Origin: DATFVJ01 sp963851085
GTDB lineage: Bacteria > Actinomycetota > Actinomycetes > Streptosporangiales > Streptosporangiaceae
NCBI GenBank assembly: GCA_963851085.1
Contig: CAWKNX010000019.1
Span: 124,001 to 188,000, forward strand
Length of the DNA stretch: 64,000 nt
Reading direction: 5' to 3'
Both the position numbers and the translations under genes were made by a program. Position 1 is the first letter of the stretch; each line of letters opens with the position of its first letter. Below, piece after piece: positions 24,389-34,059 of this stretch. The notes below the pieces were generated by a model. That model was not told the DNA's origin. It saw only the letters and a list, made by a program, of their open reading frames with translations, and ran no database searches.

Positions 24389-26365
24389 TCAGCTCGCTTC
24401 GGCCATGGCCTCGGTGAACTGGCTGTTGTACAGCGTGCAGTAGAAGCCGTGGCGTCTTAGCAGGTCGTGGTGGCTGCCCAGCTCGACGATGCGGCCGTTA
24501 TCCATGACCACGATGGTGTCGGCGTTGCGGATGGTGGACAGCCGGTGCGCGATCACGAAGCTGGTGCGTCCCCGCCGAAGCCGTGCCATCGCCTCCTGGA
24601 TGAGGACCTCGGTGCGCGTGTCCACGTTGCTGGTCGCCTCGTCGAGGATGAGGATGCCCGGGTTGGCGAGGAAGGCCCGGGCGATCGTCAGCAGCTGGCG
24701 CTGTCCGGAGGAGATGTTGGACGCGTCCTCGTCGAGCAGGGTGCGGTAGCCGTCGGGCAGGGTGCGCACGAAATGATCGACGTACGCGGCGCGGGCGGCG
24801 GCCACGATCTCCTGGTCAGTCGCGCCCTCCTTGCCGTAGGCGATGTTGTCGGCGATCGGGCCCGCGAACAGCCAGGTGTCCTGCAGTACCATCCCGAAGC
24901 AGCCCCGCACCTGGTCCCTGGTCAGCGCACGGTAGTCGGTGCCCTCGAGGAGGATGCGCCCGCTATCGATCTCGTAGAACCGCATGAGCAGGTTGACCAC
25001 GGTGGTTTTGCCCGCGCCGGTGGGGCCCACGATCGCGACTGTCTGGCCGGGTTCGGCGGTGAGCGAGAAGTCCTCGATCAGCGGGGTGTCTGGGTCGTAG
25101 CGGAAGGACACGTGTTCCAGCTGGACCCGCCCGGCTGCCGGTGCGGGGGCCGCCGGGGTCATCCCGGCGGGCGCGACGGCCGCGCCGCGGTCGGCGGCCT
25201 CCTCGGGGGCACCGAGGAACTCGAACACGCGCTCGGCCGAGGCCAGGCCCGACTGCAGCATGTTCATCTGGGCGGCGATCTGGGTGATCGGCATGGTGAA
25301 CTGCCGCGAGTACTGGATGAACGCCTGGACGTCGCCCAGAGATATCGCGCCCGAGGCCACCCGCCAGCCGCCGAGCACCGCGATCACCACGTAGTTGAGG
25401 TTGCCAAGGAACTGCACCGATGGCTGGATGACCCCGGACAGGAACTGCGCACGGAAGCTGGCGTCATACAGCTGCTTGTTCTGGCGGCCGAACTCGTCGA
25501 TCATCGGCTTGCGGCGGCCGAAGGCCAGGACCAGCGCGTGTCCGGTGTGGGTCTCCTCGACGAGCCCGTTCAGGGTGCCGGTCCGTTCCCACTGGTGCGT
25601 GAACTGGGTCTGTGACCGCCGCGCGATGACGAACGTGATCCCGACTGCGATCGGGATCGTGACCAGCGAGACCGCCGCCAGCAGCGGCGAGATCCAGAAC
25701 ATCATCCCCAGCACGCCGATGATTGTCAGCACCGAGGTGAGCAGCTGGCTGAACCCCTGTTGCAGGGTGGTGGTGAGGTTGTCGATGTCGTTGGTGACCC
25801 GGCTGAGGATGTCGCCGTGCGGATGGCTGTCGAAGTACCGCAGCGGCAGCCGGGCCAGCTTCTCCTCGACTTCCCGGCGCAGCCCGTACATGGCGCGCTG
25901 GGTGATGCCCGCCATGATGTATCCCTGACCCCATGTGAAGACGGCGCCGAGCAGGTAGACCAGCGCCGCCAGCCCGAGCACCCGGCCGAACTGGGCCATG
26001 TCGACGCCCGCCCCGGGCGTGACGGTCATCCCCGACAGCATGTCCGCAAGCTGTCCCTGGCCGTGTGCCCGCAGCAGCGTTTCGGCTTGCGCCTGCGTTA
26101 TCCCCGCGGGCAGGCGCTTGCCGACTATGCCGTCGAACAGGATGTTGGTCGCGGTGCCAAGTATCTTCGGGCCGGTCACCATGAACCCCACCGAGACCAC
26201 GCCCAGCGCAACCGCGGTCATCAGCTTGATCCGCTCATGCCGGAGCCGGGCCAGCAGCTTGCGTACCGTCCCCCGCAGGTCCTTGCTCCGTTCCGCGGGC
26301 AGCCCCATACCCGGGCCCATCGGGCCCCTGCCCATCGCGCGCATGCGCCCGCCTCCGCCGATCAC
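24389..26365 (-). CDS. ABC exporter half-transporter, catalytically complete subunit
   Basis: 658 residues: six membrane helices (about 45-360) fused to a nucleotide-binding domain (about 415-650). Walker A is GPTGAGKTTVVNL, the signature NISSGQRQLL, Walker B LILDEATSNVD with the catalytic Glu, and the H-loop IAHRLSTI. The N-terminus is Gly/Met-rich (MIGGGGRMRAMGRGPMGPGM), unusual for the family. It overlaps the upstream half-transporter gene by 4 bp (ATGA), so the two should form a heterodimer. With the upstream MarR gene it forms a likely drug- or lipid-export operon. Confidence 0.92.
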   Translation of the reverse strand: MIGGGGRMRAMGRGPMGPGMGLPAERSKDLRGTVRKLLARLRHERIKLMTAVALGVVSVGFMVTGPKILGTATNILFDGIVGKRLPAGITQAQAETLLRAHGQGQLADMLSGMTVTPGAGVDMAQFGRVLGLAALVYLLGAVFTWGQGYIMAGITQRAMYGLRREVEEKLARLPLRYFDSHPHGDILSRVTNDIDNLTTTLQQGFSQLLTSVLTIIGVLGMMFWISPLLAAVSLVTIPIAVGITFVIARRSQTQFTHQWERTGTLNGLVEETHTGHALVLAFGRRKPMIDEFGRQNKQLYDASFRAQFLSGVIQPSVQFLGNLNYVVIAVLGGWRVASGAISLGDVQAFIQYSRQFTMPITQIAAQMNMLQSGLASAERVFEFLGAPEEAADRGAAVAPAGMTPAAPAPAAGRVQLEHVSFRYDPDTPLIEDFSLTAEPGQTVAIVGPTGAGKTTVVNLLMRFYEIDSGRILLEGTDYRALTRDQVRGCFGMVLQDTWLFAGPIADNIAYGKEGATDQEIVAAARAAYVDHFVRTLPDGYRTLLDEDASNISSGQRQLLTIARAFLANPGILILDEATSNVDTRTEVLIQEAMARLRRGRTSFVIAHRLSTIRNADTIVVMDNGRIVELGSHHDLLRRHGFYCTLYNSQFTEAMAEAS

Positions 26366-28095
26366 GCCGCCACTCCCTCGCCCAGCTGCGATGTGACGAT
26401 CTCCCGGTAGGGGCCGCAGGTCATCAGCAGCTTCTGATGGGTACCGATACCGGCGATCCGGCCCTCATCCAGCATGATGATCTGGTCGGCATGCATGATC
26501 GTGCTGACCCGCTGGGCGACGATGACGACGGTGGCGTCCCGGGTATCGGCCCGCAACGCTGTGCGCAGCCTCGCGTCGGTCGCCGCATCCAGCGCCGAGA
26601 AGCAGTCGTCGAACAGGTACAGCCGGGGGTGCTTCACCAGCGCCCGGGCGATCGACAGCCGCTGCCGCTGCCCACCGGACACGTTCGTGCCGCCCTGGTC
26701 GATGGGAGCATCGAGCTGTCCCGGCATGCTGGCCACGAAGTCACGCGCCTGTGCCACCGTGAGCGCATGCCACAGCTCCGCCTCGGTCGCCTCGGGCCTG
26801 CCGAACCGCAGGTTGCTCGCCACGGTGCCGCTGAACAGGAATGCCCGCTGCGGGACGAGCCCGATCGAGCTCCACAGCTGTTCCAGTTCCTGGTCCCGCA
26901 CGTCGGCCCCGTTGACGAGCACCGTGCCACCGGTCGCGTCGACGAACCTTGGGATGAGGTTGAGCAGCGTGCTCTTGCCGCTGCCGGTACCGCCGATGAT
27001 GGCGCAGGCCTGGCCGGGACGAAGGGTGAACGCAAGGTCGCGCAGGACCGGCTGCTCGCTGCCCGGGTACCCGAACGTGACGCCACGGAACTCCACCACG
27101 GCCGTGATGCTGGCGGGCGTGACTGGGTGCGGCGAGTCGCTGACCGACGGCACTGCGTCCAGCACTTCCTCGATGCGCTCCGCGCTCGCCATTGCGCGCG
27201 GAACAAGGATCACCATCATCACCGCGATCATCACCGCGATCAGGATCTGCATGATGTAGGTGAGGAACGCGGTGAGGTTGCCGATCGGCATCAACCTCTC
27301 GCTCACCAGGCGGCCGCCAAACCAGAGCACGGCGACACTCGACAGGTTCATGATCGCCATCAGCGTCGGCATAGCCAGGGCGAAGATCCGGTTGACCCGC
27401 AGCGCGGTGGCCGTGAGGTCGGCGTTCGCCGCCCGGAACCGCCGCTGCTCCGACTGCCCGCGCAGGAACGCCCGGATCACCCGCACCCCGGTGATCTGCT
27501 CACGCAGCACCTGGTTGATGCGGTCGATTTTGGCCTGCATGGACCGGAACAACGGGACCACCATGACCAGCATCGCGCCGATCACCACTGCCATGACCGG
27601 CACCGCCACCGCCAGCAGCGGTGACAGCGCCGAGCCCTCCTTGACTGCCATGATCACGCCGCCGATGCACATGATCGGGGCGATGACCATGAGGGTGAGG
27701 GCCATCTGCAGGAACAGCTGGATCTGCTGGACGTCGTTGGTGTTGCGGGTGATAAGGGACGGGGTGCCGAAGTGGTTCATTTCACGGGCGGAAAAGCCCT
27801 GCACCCGCGTGTAGACCGTGGCGCGCACATCCGCGCCGACCCCCATCGACACGCGTGACGCCCAGTACACCGCCACGATGGCGACCACGCCCAGGACCAG
27901 GGTGATGCCCAGCATGAGCGCGCCGGTGTGGAAGATGTAGGGGACGTTGCCCTTCACAACGCCGTTATTGATGATGTCCGCGTTGAGATTGGGCAGGAAA
28001 AGGTTCCCGACCGTCTGGATCACCAGCAGGGTGACCACGACGGCAACCTGGGTCGTGTACGGGCGCAGGCGCTCGCGCAGCAAGCGGGTCAGCAT
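26362..28095 (-). CDS. ABC exporter half-transporter, degenerate-site subunit
   Basis: 577 residues, membrane domain about 15-300 and nucleotide-binding domain about 335-570. Walker A GGTGSGKSTLLNL and the signature NVSGGQRQRL are normal, but the segment after Walker B is YLFDDCFSALD, with Asp in place of the catalytic Glu. In known heterodimeric exporters one of two ATP sites carries this change, so this is the non-hydrolysing partner of the downstream subunit (inference). It overlaps the MarR gene upstream by 7 bp, indicating one coupled transcript. Confidence 0.92.
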   Translation of the reverse strand: MLTRLLRERLRPYTTQVAVVVTLLVIQTVGNLFLPNLNADIINNGVVKGNVPYIFHTGALMLGITLVLGVVAIVAVYWASRVSMGVGADVRATVYTRVQGFSAREMNHFGTPSLITRNTNDVQQIQLFLQMALTLMVIAPIMCIGGVIMAVKEGSALSPLLAVAVPVMAVVIGAMLVMVVPLFRSMQAKIDRINQVLREQITGVRVIRAFLRGQSEQRRFRAANADLTATALRVNRIFALAMPTLMAIMNLSSVAVLWFGGRLVSERLMPIGNLTAFLTYIMQILIAVMIAVMMVILVPRAMASAERIEEVLDAVPSVSDSPHPVTPASITAVVEFRGVTFGYPGSEQPVLRDLAFTLRPGQACAIIGGTGSGKSTLLNLIPRFVDATGGTVLVNGADVRDQELEQLWSSIGLVPQRAFLFSGTVASNLRFGRPEATEAELWHALTVAQARDFVASMPGQLDAPIDQGGTNVSGGQRQRLSIARALVKHPRLYLFDDCFSALDAATDARLRTALRADTRDATVVIVAQRVSTIMHADQIIMLDEGRIAGIGTHQKLLMTCGPYREIVTSQLGEGVAA

Positions 28096-28574
28096 GACGG
28101 CTCACCTCCCGTGCGCTCCTGCGTTGCCTGCTCCTCGGGGGCCTGCTCCTCCGCCTGCCGGAACGCGCGCTGGAGAGCGGTAAGCCCACTGGCGATGACC
28201 GCAAGCTCGTCGTCGCTGAGCGGCTGCAGAAGCCGGCCGATGGCCTGCCGGCTCGCCGCCGACCAGTCAGCAGCGCGCCGTCGCCCCTCCGGTGTGATCC
28301 TGAGCAGAACGAGACGGCTGTCATGCTCATCTGGGTCCTTGCGGACGATCCGCTCCGCCACGAGCCGGGTCATCAGGACCGACACCCGGCTCTTGGGGAG
28401 CCCCGTCAGCCGGGCGAGCTCGCTGACGGTGACGCCCGGATGCCCGGCGATCCCCTGCAGCAAGGCAAGGTACGGACCGGACAATGGAAAACCCTGGCCC
28501 GCGGCCAGCCCCACATGCTGACGGCGCAGGATTCGCGCCACCGCCCGGAGCAGCTCGATGACCTGCTCCTGCAT
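28089..28574 (-). CDS. MarR-family transcriptional regulator
   Basis: 161 residues from ATG 28,574. The winged helix is clear: HPGVTVSELARLTGLPKSRVSVLMTRLVAERIVRKDPDEHDSRLVLLRITPEGRR, with the D-x-R wing motif. It probably represses the two ABC genes that overlap it downstream and responds to an exported compound. No good ribosome site precedes the ATG. The frame is open without a stop into the truncated gene upstream, so a 620-residue fusion protein is possible. A 5-bp inverted repeat, GTCCA...TGGAC, around 28,610 is a candidate operator. Confidence 0.85.
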   Translation of the reverse strand: MQEQVIELLRAVARILRRQHVGLAAGQGFPLSGPYLALLQGIAGHPGVTVSELARLTGLPKSRVSVLMTRLVAERIVRKDPDEHDSRLVLLRITPEGRRRAADWSAASRQAIGRLLQPLSDDELAVIASGLTALQRAFRQAEEQAPEEQATQERTGGEPSC

Positions 28575-29951
28575 CTCGGCACGGCCGGAAGTCGTGCTGC
28601 CCTGCGCGGTCGTCCAGGTTTTTGGACCACGAACGTTCACACCAGAACAATGCCGCCGCCACGGGCCCGGCAGTAGGGACGGGTGGCACGGACAGAGCGG
28701 CAGCTCGTCGAGGATCTGGTCGTTGATGAAGGCGATGTCGGCGCAGTCGAGGGTGGTGGCGAACCGCTCGGCCATGCCGGCCAGGCGGGTGATGATCTCA
28801 CCGAAGTGGTCCAGGCTGCGGCGGCAGCGCAGCTCCTTGGTGTTGTGCACGGTGGCCTCCAAGCGCAGTACGTGCTCGCCTTTGGTGTAGGCCTTCAGCT
28901 GCAGGAGCCCGAAGCGGACCCGGAACCAGGTCAGGCCGTACTGAGGTTTCTCGATCACGATTTCCTGCGCGGGCGGGCCGCTGGCCCGGTTGCGGTGTGG
29001 CCGGGCCTTGAGGCCGAATAGGGTCCGCAGCGACGGGATGTCCAGCCGGGACCGGGTCCGGTCCAGCACCCGGTCAAACAGATCCTGCATCTGCCCGCCC
29101 GACCGGAACAGGAGGTTGCGGCTGTATTCGGCCTGGTAGACGGAGTACTCGTAGCGGAATCCGCTGCGCCGCTGCTCGTCCAGGTCCAGGCCGAAGCACA
29201 GGCAGGCCGAATAGATCCACCGGTCGCAGACCTGGCCCAGGCGCCCTATAGCCGCGAGCTGCGGCAAGGCATCTGCGACCTGGGCCAGGCGCTGCGGATC
29301 CGCGATACCAGTAAAACAGTTGCCCTCCTTGGTGAACCCGATCCCGGCGGTCTGCGCGGCGATGGCGACGTACTCGTGGCCGTTGAGGATGACCTGCGCG
29401 CCGAACGGCGGGTGCCCGGACATCTTGATCGTCAGGTGCCCCCAGACCGGGTCCATGATGTGAAAGCTGTAGTGATTGACAAACGCCCGCTTCTTCGCCA
29501 GGTTGCGGATCACCCCGGCATCGGACCGGCTGACCTCCCACACGCTCGCCGGCGCCTTCGCGGCCAGGATCAAAAACACCCCCGGCGCCACCGAGTGTGT
29601 CTCCAGGTACTCCTCGGCGATCAGGTGCTTACGCTCCCCCGCCTTGCAGTACATGAGCGGCACGTCGTTCGCATTCGCCCAGGCCTTCACCCGGCGGGCG
29701 AACCGCCCCGCCATCCGCATCAGGCGGGTGTTGTCCAGCTGCTCGTCGCTGCCGTCATGCAGCCGCCGCCACCAGCACCGGAACCCGCCCGGATTGTGCC
29801 CCAGCGAGAAATAGGCGTTCAGCACGATCCGGTCCACACAGTCATAGCTGCCAGTCAGCAGATCCCCGTACCGCTCGGAGAAGTCATCAGCCACCCGCCC
29901 GAACGTGCCAGCCTCATCGCTTCCCGTCAGCCGAACTGCCCGAAGGGCCAC
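28575..29951 (-). pseudogene. 3'-truncated gene of an unrecognised conserved protein, fused in frame to the MarR gene
   Basis: About 418 residues of a protein I do not recognise by function. It has a compact Cys/His/Trp-rich look: YDCVDRIVLNAYFSLGHNPG, then FVNHYSFHIMDPVWGHLTIK, GHPPFGAQVILNGHEYVA, and SACLCFGLDLDEQ. The frame starts at GTG 29,951 or, more like a domain start, GTG 29,894 (VADDFSERYGDLLTGS). The conserved-looking part ends near INDQILDELPLC (about 28,690) and is followed by about 39 low-information residues up to the MarR Met. I infer that a deletion removed its 3' end. It looks like a gene carried by mobile DNA, but no transposase motif is visible. Confidence 0.55.
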
Positions 29952-30289
29952 TCCTTCCGGGCGAAGTCCCTAGGACCTTGGCCCCCGCGCGGCCCCACCA
30001 CCGGTCAACACTTCGGCGTAGCAGCAGCCCGGGGCGACGGGAAACCACGGCGGACCCAGGAAAGACGACAGAAGAGGCTACGACTGCAGTGAGTAGCAGC
30101 GCCCGCTTGCCCGCTTTTGGAACCCTTGGCAGGCGCCGGGACCCGGCCCGGGCCACATCCGGCCGCGGATCGTGACGATCCGGTTCTGGCACAACCCAAC
30201 GCCGGAGTCACGCTGAAGATATACCAGCGACCGGAACCCGTTTCCTCTGTGGCGCGGCTTGCGGGCGACCGTGGATTCTCGGGGGGATA
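29952..30289. other. Gene-free divergent gap inside island B
   Basis: About 340 bp between the truncated gene (-) and the MFS gene (+). No RNA, repeat or open frame with recognisable content was seen; promoters of the two flanking genes should lie here. Confidence 0.4.
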
Positions 30290-31633
30290 GTGGCGGCCAT
30301 GGACGGTCAGCCAGCGCGGACCCCGCACGGGCCAGGCGAGCGCCGACCTGACGTACGTCCGCGTTCGCGCCACGTGTTCGCTGCGCTGGCAGTGCCGAAT
30401 TTCCGGCTGTACCTCGCCGGGCAGGCGGTCAGCTTGCCGGGCACGTGGATGCAGGTGGTGGCACAGTCGTGGCTGGTGCTGGAACTGACCGGGTCTGGCG
30501 CGGTGCTCGGTCTGCTAGCCGCCGCCCAGTTCCTGCCAGTGCTGCTGCTGGGACCTTACGGCGGGCTGGTCGCCGACCGGGTGGACAAGCGCCGCCTGCT
30601 GATGGCCACGCAGGCCGCCCTGGGCCTGCTGGCGCTCGTACTCGGGCTGCTGACGGTGACCCATGTGGTGCGGCTGTGGATGGTCTTCGTCCTTGCGGCG
30701 GCCTTGGGCACGGTGAACTCCGTCGACCAGCCGGCGCGGCAGACGTTCGTCCCGGAGATGGTGGGCCGGGACCGGGTGCAGAACGCGGTCAGCCTCAACA
30801 GCGTCCTGACCAACGCCTCCCGCGCCATCGGCCCTGCCGTCGCGGGCGTACTCATCGCCGCTGCCGACGTTGGCGTGTGCTTCCTGACCAACGCCGCGAG
30901 CTTCGCGGCGGTGCTGGTTGCGCTGGCCCTCATCCGGACCGAGGCGCTGCACCCCGCGCCGCCAGCGGGCAGGGAACCCGGCCAGCTGCGGCAGGGCCTG
31001 CGGTATGTCCGCGGCACCCCGGGCCTGCTGGTGCCATTGCTGATGATGGCCCTTGTCGGCACCCTGGCCTATGAATTCCAGGTCACCCTGCCGCTACTGG
31101 CCCGCGTCAGCCTGCACGGCGGCGCCGGAACCTACGGGTTCCTCACCGCCGCGATGGGCGTCGGCGCGGTGGCTGGCGGGCTGGTCGTCGCGAGCCTGGC
31201 CAGGACCGGGCTGCTGCCGTTCACCGTGGCGGGAGCCGGCTTCGGGACCGCCATCCTCGCCGCCGCGCTGATCCCATCGCTGCCCGGCGAACTAGCTGCG
31301 CTTTCTGTGGTCGGCTTCTTCAGCACGGCGTTCATGGCCACCGGCAACACGACGCTGCAGCTCACCGCAGACCCCCAGTTCCGCGGCCGTGTGATGGCCC
31401 TGTGGTCGGTGACATTCACCGGCAGCACCCCGATCGGCGGGCCGATCGTTGGGGTGGTCGCCGACGACCTCGGTCCCCGCTACGGGCTCGGGATCGGCAC
31501 CGTCGCCTGCCTCGCAGCCGCGATGCTCGGCGCCGTCGCACTGAGCCGCATGCCGCCCGCCGAGCGGCACGCGCGGCGGCCCTGCGAACTCGACTGGCCC
31601 GCCTACCAGCAGGCGCACGAATCCCACGCGTGA
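30290..31633 (+). CDS. MFS exporter (EntS/MFS_3-like)
   Basis: 447 residues, about twelve hydrophobic helices. The start FRLYLAGQAVSLPGTWMQVVAQSWLVLELTGS and the loop GLVADRVDKRRLLMATQ (the MFS motif-A G-x-x-x-D-R) match the group of drug and siderophore exporters related to EntS. GRVMALWSVTFTGSTPIGGPIVGVVADDLG is the matching C-terminal half motif. It would export a small hydrophobic compound with proton antiport. GTG 30,290 has a G-run very close upstream; ATG 30,299 is an equally good start. It lies in island B, divergent from the MarR/ABC operon, so the island carries two export systems. Confidence 0.9.
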   Translation: MAAMDGQPARTPHGPGERRPDVRPRSRHVFAALAVPNFRLYLAGQAVSLPGTWMQVVAQSWLVLELTGSGAVLGLLAAAQFLPVLLLGPYGGLVADRVDKRRLLMATQAALGLLALVLGLLTVTHVVRLWMVFVLAAALGTVNSVDQPARQTFVPEMVGRDRVQNAVSLNSVLTNASRAIGPAVAGVLIAAADVGVCFLTNAASFAAVLVALALIRTEALHPAPPAGREPGQLRQGLRYVRGTPGLLVPLLMMALVGTLAYEFQVTLPLLARVSLHGGAGTYGFLTAAMGVGAVAGGLVVASLARTGLLPFTVAGAGFGTAILAAALIPSLPGELAALSVVGFFSTAFMATGNTTLQLTADPQFRGRVMALWSVTFTGSTPIGGPIVGVVADDLGPRYGLGIGTVACLAAAMLGAVALSRMPPAERHARRPCELDWPAYQQAHESHA

Positions 31634-31758
31634 GGCCGCCGGGCAGCCTGCTCGCGCCGGGATTACCCAGCCTCATTGGCAACGGTATGGCGGAGGGGCC
31701 GGGCCACGGGCTGGGCCGCGGGCGGCGGGGCCTCGCGCCTTCCGGGCGGTTGTCCGCG

Positions 31759-32685
31759 GTGAGCGTCGAGGCGATCTCCTGGGCGCTGAACCTGGCCCCG
31801 GTCCCGGCCGACCGCGGCGGCCAGCCTCCAGCGCGTGCAAGTTCGTGCTCGTCGGCCTGGCCAACCACGCCTGCCCGGACGGCACCGGGGCGTTCCCGTC
31901 GGTGGCCACGCTGGTCCGCTACACCGGCCTGTCGGAGCGGACGGTGCGGACCTGCCTGGACCGGCTGGAGGCCGCGCACATCATCCAGCCATGCGATCCG
32001 GACATCGTGGCCGCTCGGATCAAGCGGGCCGACCGGCGGCCCCAGGGCTGGGACCTGAACCTCGCCATGGTCCGCGACGACCTGGCGGCAGCCGACATCG
32101 GCGTGCGGGAGCACCAGTTCCCTGGCCTGGGCGCCAGGCTAGACAGCACTGGGCAAGCTGGTCCTGACGCCGCGAGCCACCGGGTGCAGCCACCGCACCC
32201 GACCCCGGCAGCAGCGAACCTGTGGATAACTCGGCGGACGGGGTGCTGCCAGCCGCACCCCGCTTCCGGGACGGGGTGCAGCCAGCGCACCGGCGGGGTG
32301 CAACCGGTGCCGGCACGGGGTGCAGCGGTTGCACCCGAACCGTACAAAGAACCATCCCGGGAACCGCCCGCCGCCGCGCCTGCGCGCGAGGCGCCGCCCG
32401 CGGCGAGCGGCGGGCCGGCCGGGGAGTACTTCGCTGCCCTCGGCGACCGTTGGCAGCTCACCGGCCGGCAGCGGGCCAGGCTCATCCCGGCCGTCATGGC
32501 GGCGCTGGCCGCCGGCTGGACGCCCCATGGGCTGGCGGCCTTCACCGGCGCCAACACCGCCGGAGTGCGGAACCCCTACGCGGTGCTCGCCGCGCGGCTC
32601 TCACCCGGCGAGCTGCCCCCGCCACAGGGGCAGCGGCCGACCCGGCCGCCGTGGTGCGGCGAGTGCGACCAGGCCACCCGGATGC
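31759..32685 (+). pseudogene. Frameshifted, 3'-truncated helix-turn-helix protein of mobile-element type
   Basis: The first 25 codons from GTG 31,759 (VSVEAISWALNLAPVPADRGG) and the main frame from about 31,832 (CKFVLVGLANHACPDGTGAFPSVATL) belong to one gene but differ by one base near 31,830. A winged helix follows (YTGLSERTVRTCLDRLEAAHII), then a Pro/Gln-rich middle and a GW-x-P-x-GL segment (AAGWTPHGLAAFTGA). Related proteins are common on actinobacterial integrative elements and resemble phage replisome organisers (recollection, not checked). The 3' end is cut at about 32,685, where antisense sigma-factor sequence begins. Confidence 0.55.
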
Positions 32686-33107
32686 TCGTCCTGGCGCAGC
32701 AGTCTTTCCAGGGCTGCCGGGTCGGAGTTCTCGAACGCGGTGATGTACTGGTCTAGCAGCACGCGGACACGGGGTTCGGCGGGCTCGCTGATCTTGTCGG
32801 CAGCCGGGGCCGCTTCTTCGAGTCGGGCGCGGGCCCGTTGCAGCGCGCTCTTGACCGCCGCTGTCGTGGTGCCGAGCATCGTGGCGACCTGGGCTGCTGG
32901 GAAGGCGAGCACCTCCCGCAGGATCAGTACTGCGCGCTGCCGGGGTGGCAGGTACTGGAGGCTGGCGATCAGGGCCAGCCGAAGGCTTTCCCGGGAGACG
33001 GCGATGTCGGCGGGGTCATCGGGTTGCGGGCTCACCAGCGCGTCGGGGATCGGCTGCAGCCACGTGACCTCAGGCTCATCGGCTGCCGCTGGCAGCCAGT
33101 GGGACAT
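32685..33107 (-). pseudogene. Remnant of an ECF-type sigma factor (region 4 and start of SnoaL-like tail)
   Basis: The minus strand reads WLQPIPDALV...SRESLRLALIASLQYLPPRQ, then RAVLILREVLAFPAAQVATM and GTTTAAVKSALQRARARL. That is sigma region 4 with its helix-turn-helix, followed by LLDQYITAFENSDPAALERLL, the start of the SnoaL-like domain of large ECF sigma factors. Region 2 at the N-terminus is missing, and the C-terminal domain stops at the junction with the truncated HTH gene. The 5' break lies exactly at a CATGCGCGGCAGCCGTTA repeat. It is not functional as a sigma factor. Confidence 0.65.
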
Positions 33108-33149
33108 GCGCGGCAGCCGTTACGCATCATGGTGCATAACGGCTGCCGC
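33105..33149. repeat. Inverted repeat built from GCGGCAGCCGTTA
   Basis: GCGGCAGCCGTTACGCA (33,110-33,126) and TGCATAACGGCTGCCGC (33,133-33,149) form a 17-bp stem with one mismatch and a 6-base loop. The left part, CATGCGCGGCAGCCGTTA (33,105-33,122), occurs exactly at 3,211-3,228, at the end of another broken gene. Confidence 0.75.
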
Positions 33150-33182
33150 AGGGCGTGGCCGGCATCCCGGGGAGCGTGACGG

Positions 33183-34022
33183 TCAGGCAGCGCGGCGGGC
33201 ACGCGAGGGCCATGTCGCTTGCAGCGCGCTGATCTCCCGGCGGGCCTGGGCTGCGCCGGCGTGCAGGGCCGCCTGCGCGGTCTCGGCGGCGAGCGCGTCG
33301 GGGCCGATCGCGGCCAGCGACTCCTCGTCCGCGGTCACGACGTGCACGGTCGCCGGGCCGAGCGCCGCGATCTCGGCGTCCAGCTTGCCCCGCAGGTAGT
33401 CGTTGAGGGGTATCGGGCTGAGCACGATCACGACGTCGTGGCCGGCGGCCAGGTCGGCGCTGTACAGCGAATGCACTCCGCCATCGGCGTACCGCCGGCC
33501 GCCGATCGGGACCAGCGGGTAGATGCCCGGCAGCGCTCCGCTGGCCGTCACCGCGTCGAGCAGGCTGACCCCCGCGCCGGCGCTGAAGGCGACACGGCGG
33601 CCGGATTCGGCGTCGACAGCCGCGATCAGCAGCCGCTGCCGGGGCCACTGGCGGACCGGGATCTGCGCGGCAACCGAGCTTCGGCGGTCGGCACTGGAGG
33701 CCAGCTGCCCGCCCAGCGGTCCCATGGCCGCGATGCGCCGGGCTGCCTCCTGCTCGTCCGGGGCCTCGGCGATGATGCGCATCGAGGCGGCAAGGAACTG
33801 CGGAAGCGTGGCATGCACCGTGACCGCCGGGACGCCAGACCGGCGGTACATCTCCGCCACCTGGTCAAGTGCCCCGGTCGCGAGCTGGGCTCCGGTCCGC
33901 GCGCCCGCAGACGTGCCGACGATCAGATCGGCGTCGCCGAGGTCGGCGCCCAGCTCGCGCAGTCCGCTGATGATTCCGGCCATCCATGCCTGTCCGGCGT
34001 TACCGCCGCCGGACAGCACCAA
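33183..34022 (-). CDS. Patatin-like phospholipase
   Basis: 279 residues. The patatin Ser-Asp dyad is present: oxyanion loop VLSGGGNAGQAW, nucleophile elbow IVGTSAGARTG, and catalytic Asp in RYADGGVHS. It is a lipid acyl hydrolase, probably cytoplasmic since no signal peptide is seen. The start is unclear: TTG 34,022 begins right at the conserved strand, and the ATGs upstream (with a GGAAGGA site) are out of frame by one base, so a frameshift at the very start is possible. It is one of the few intact genes in this part of island B. Confidence 0.78.
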   Translation of the reverse strand: MVLSGGGNAGQAWMAGIISGLRELGADLGDADLIVGTSAGARTGAQLATGALDQVAEMYRRSGVPAVTVHATLPQFLAASMRIIAEAPDEQEAARRIAAMGPLGGQLASSADRRSSVAAQIPVRQWPRQRLLIAAVDAESGRRVAFSAGAGVSLLDAVTASGALPGIYPLVPIGGRRYADGGVHSLYSADLAAGHDVVIVLSPIPLNDYLRGKLDAEIAALGPATVHVVTADEESLAAIGPDALAAETAQAALHAGAAQARREISALQATWPSRARRAA

Positions 34023-34059
34023 TGCCTGCTTGATGTGGTCATGATGATCATTCCTTCCG

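Noticed and set aside
24466..27624. Plus-strand His/Gly-rich frames opposite the ABC genes
   Set aside because: Antisense to complete ABC transporters with all catalytic motifs.
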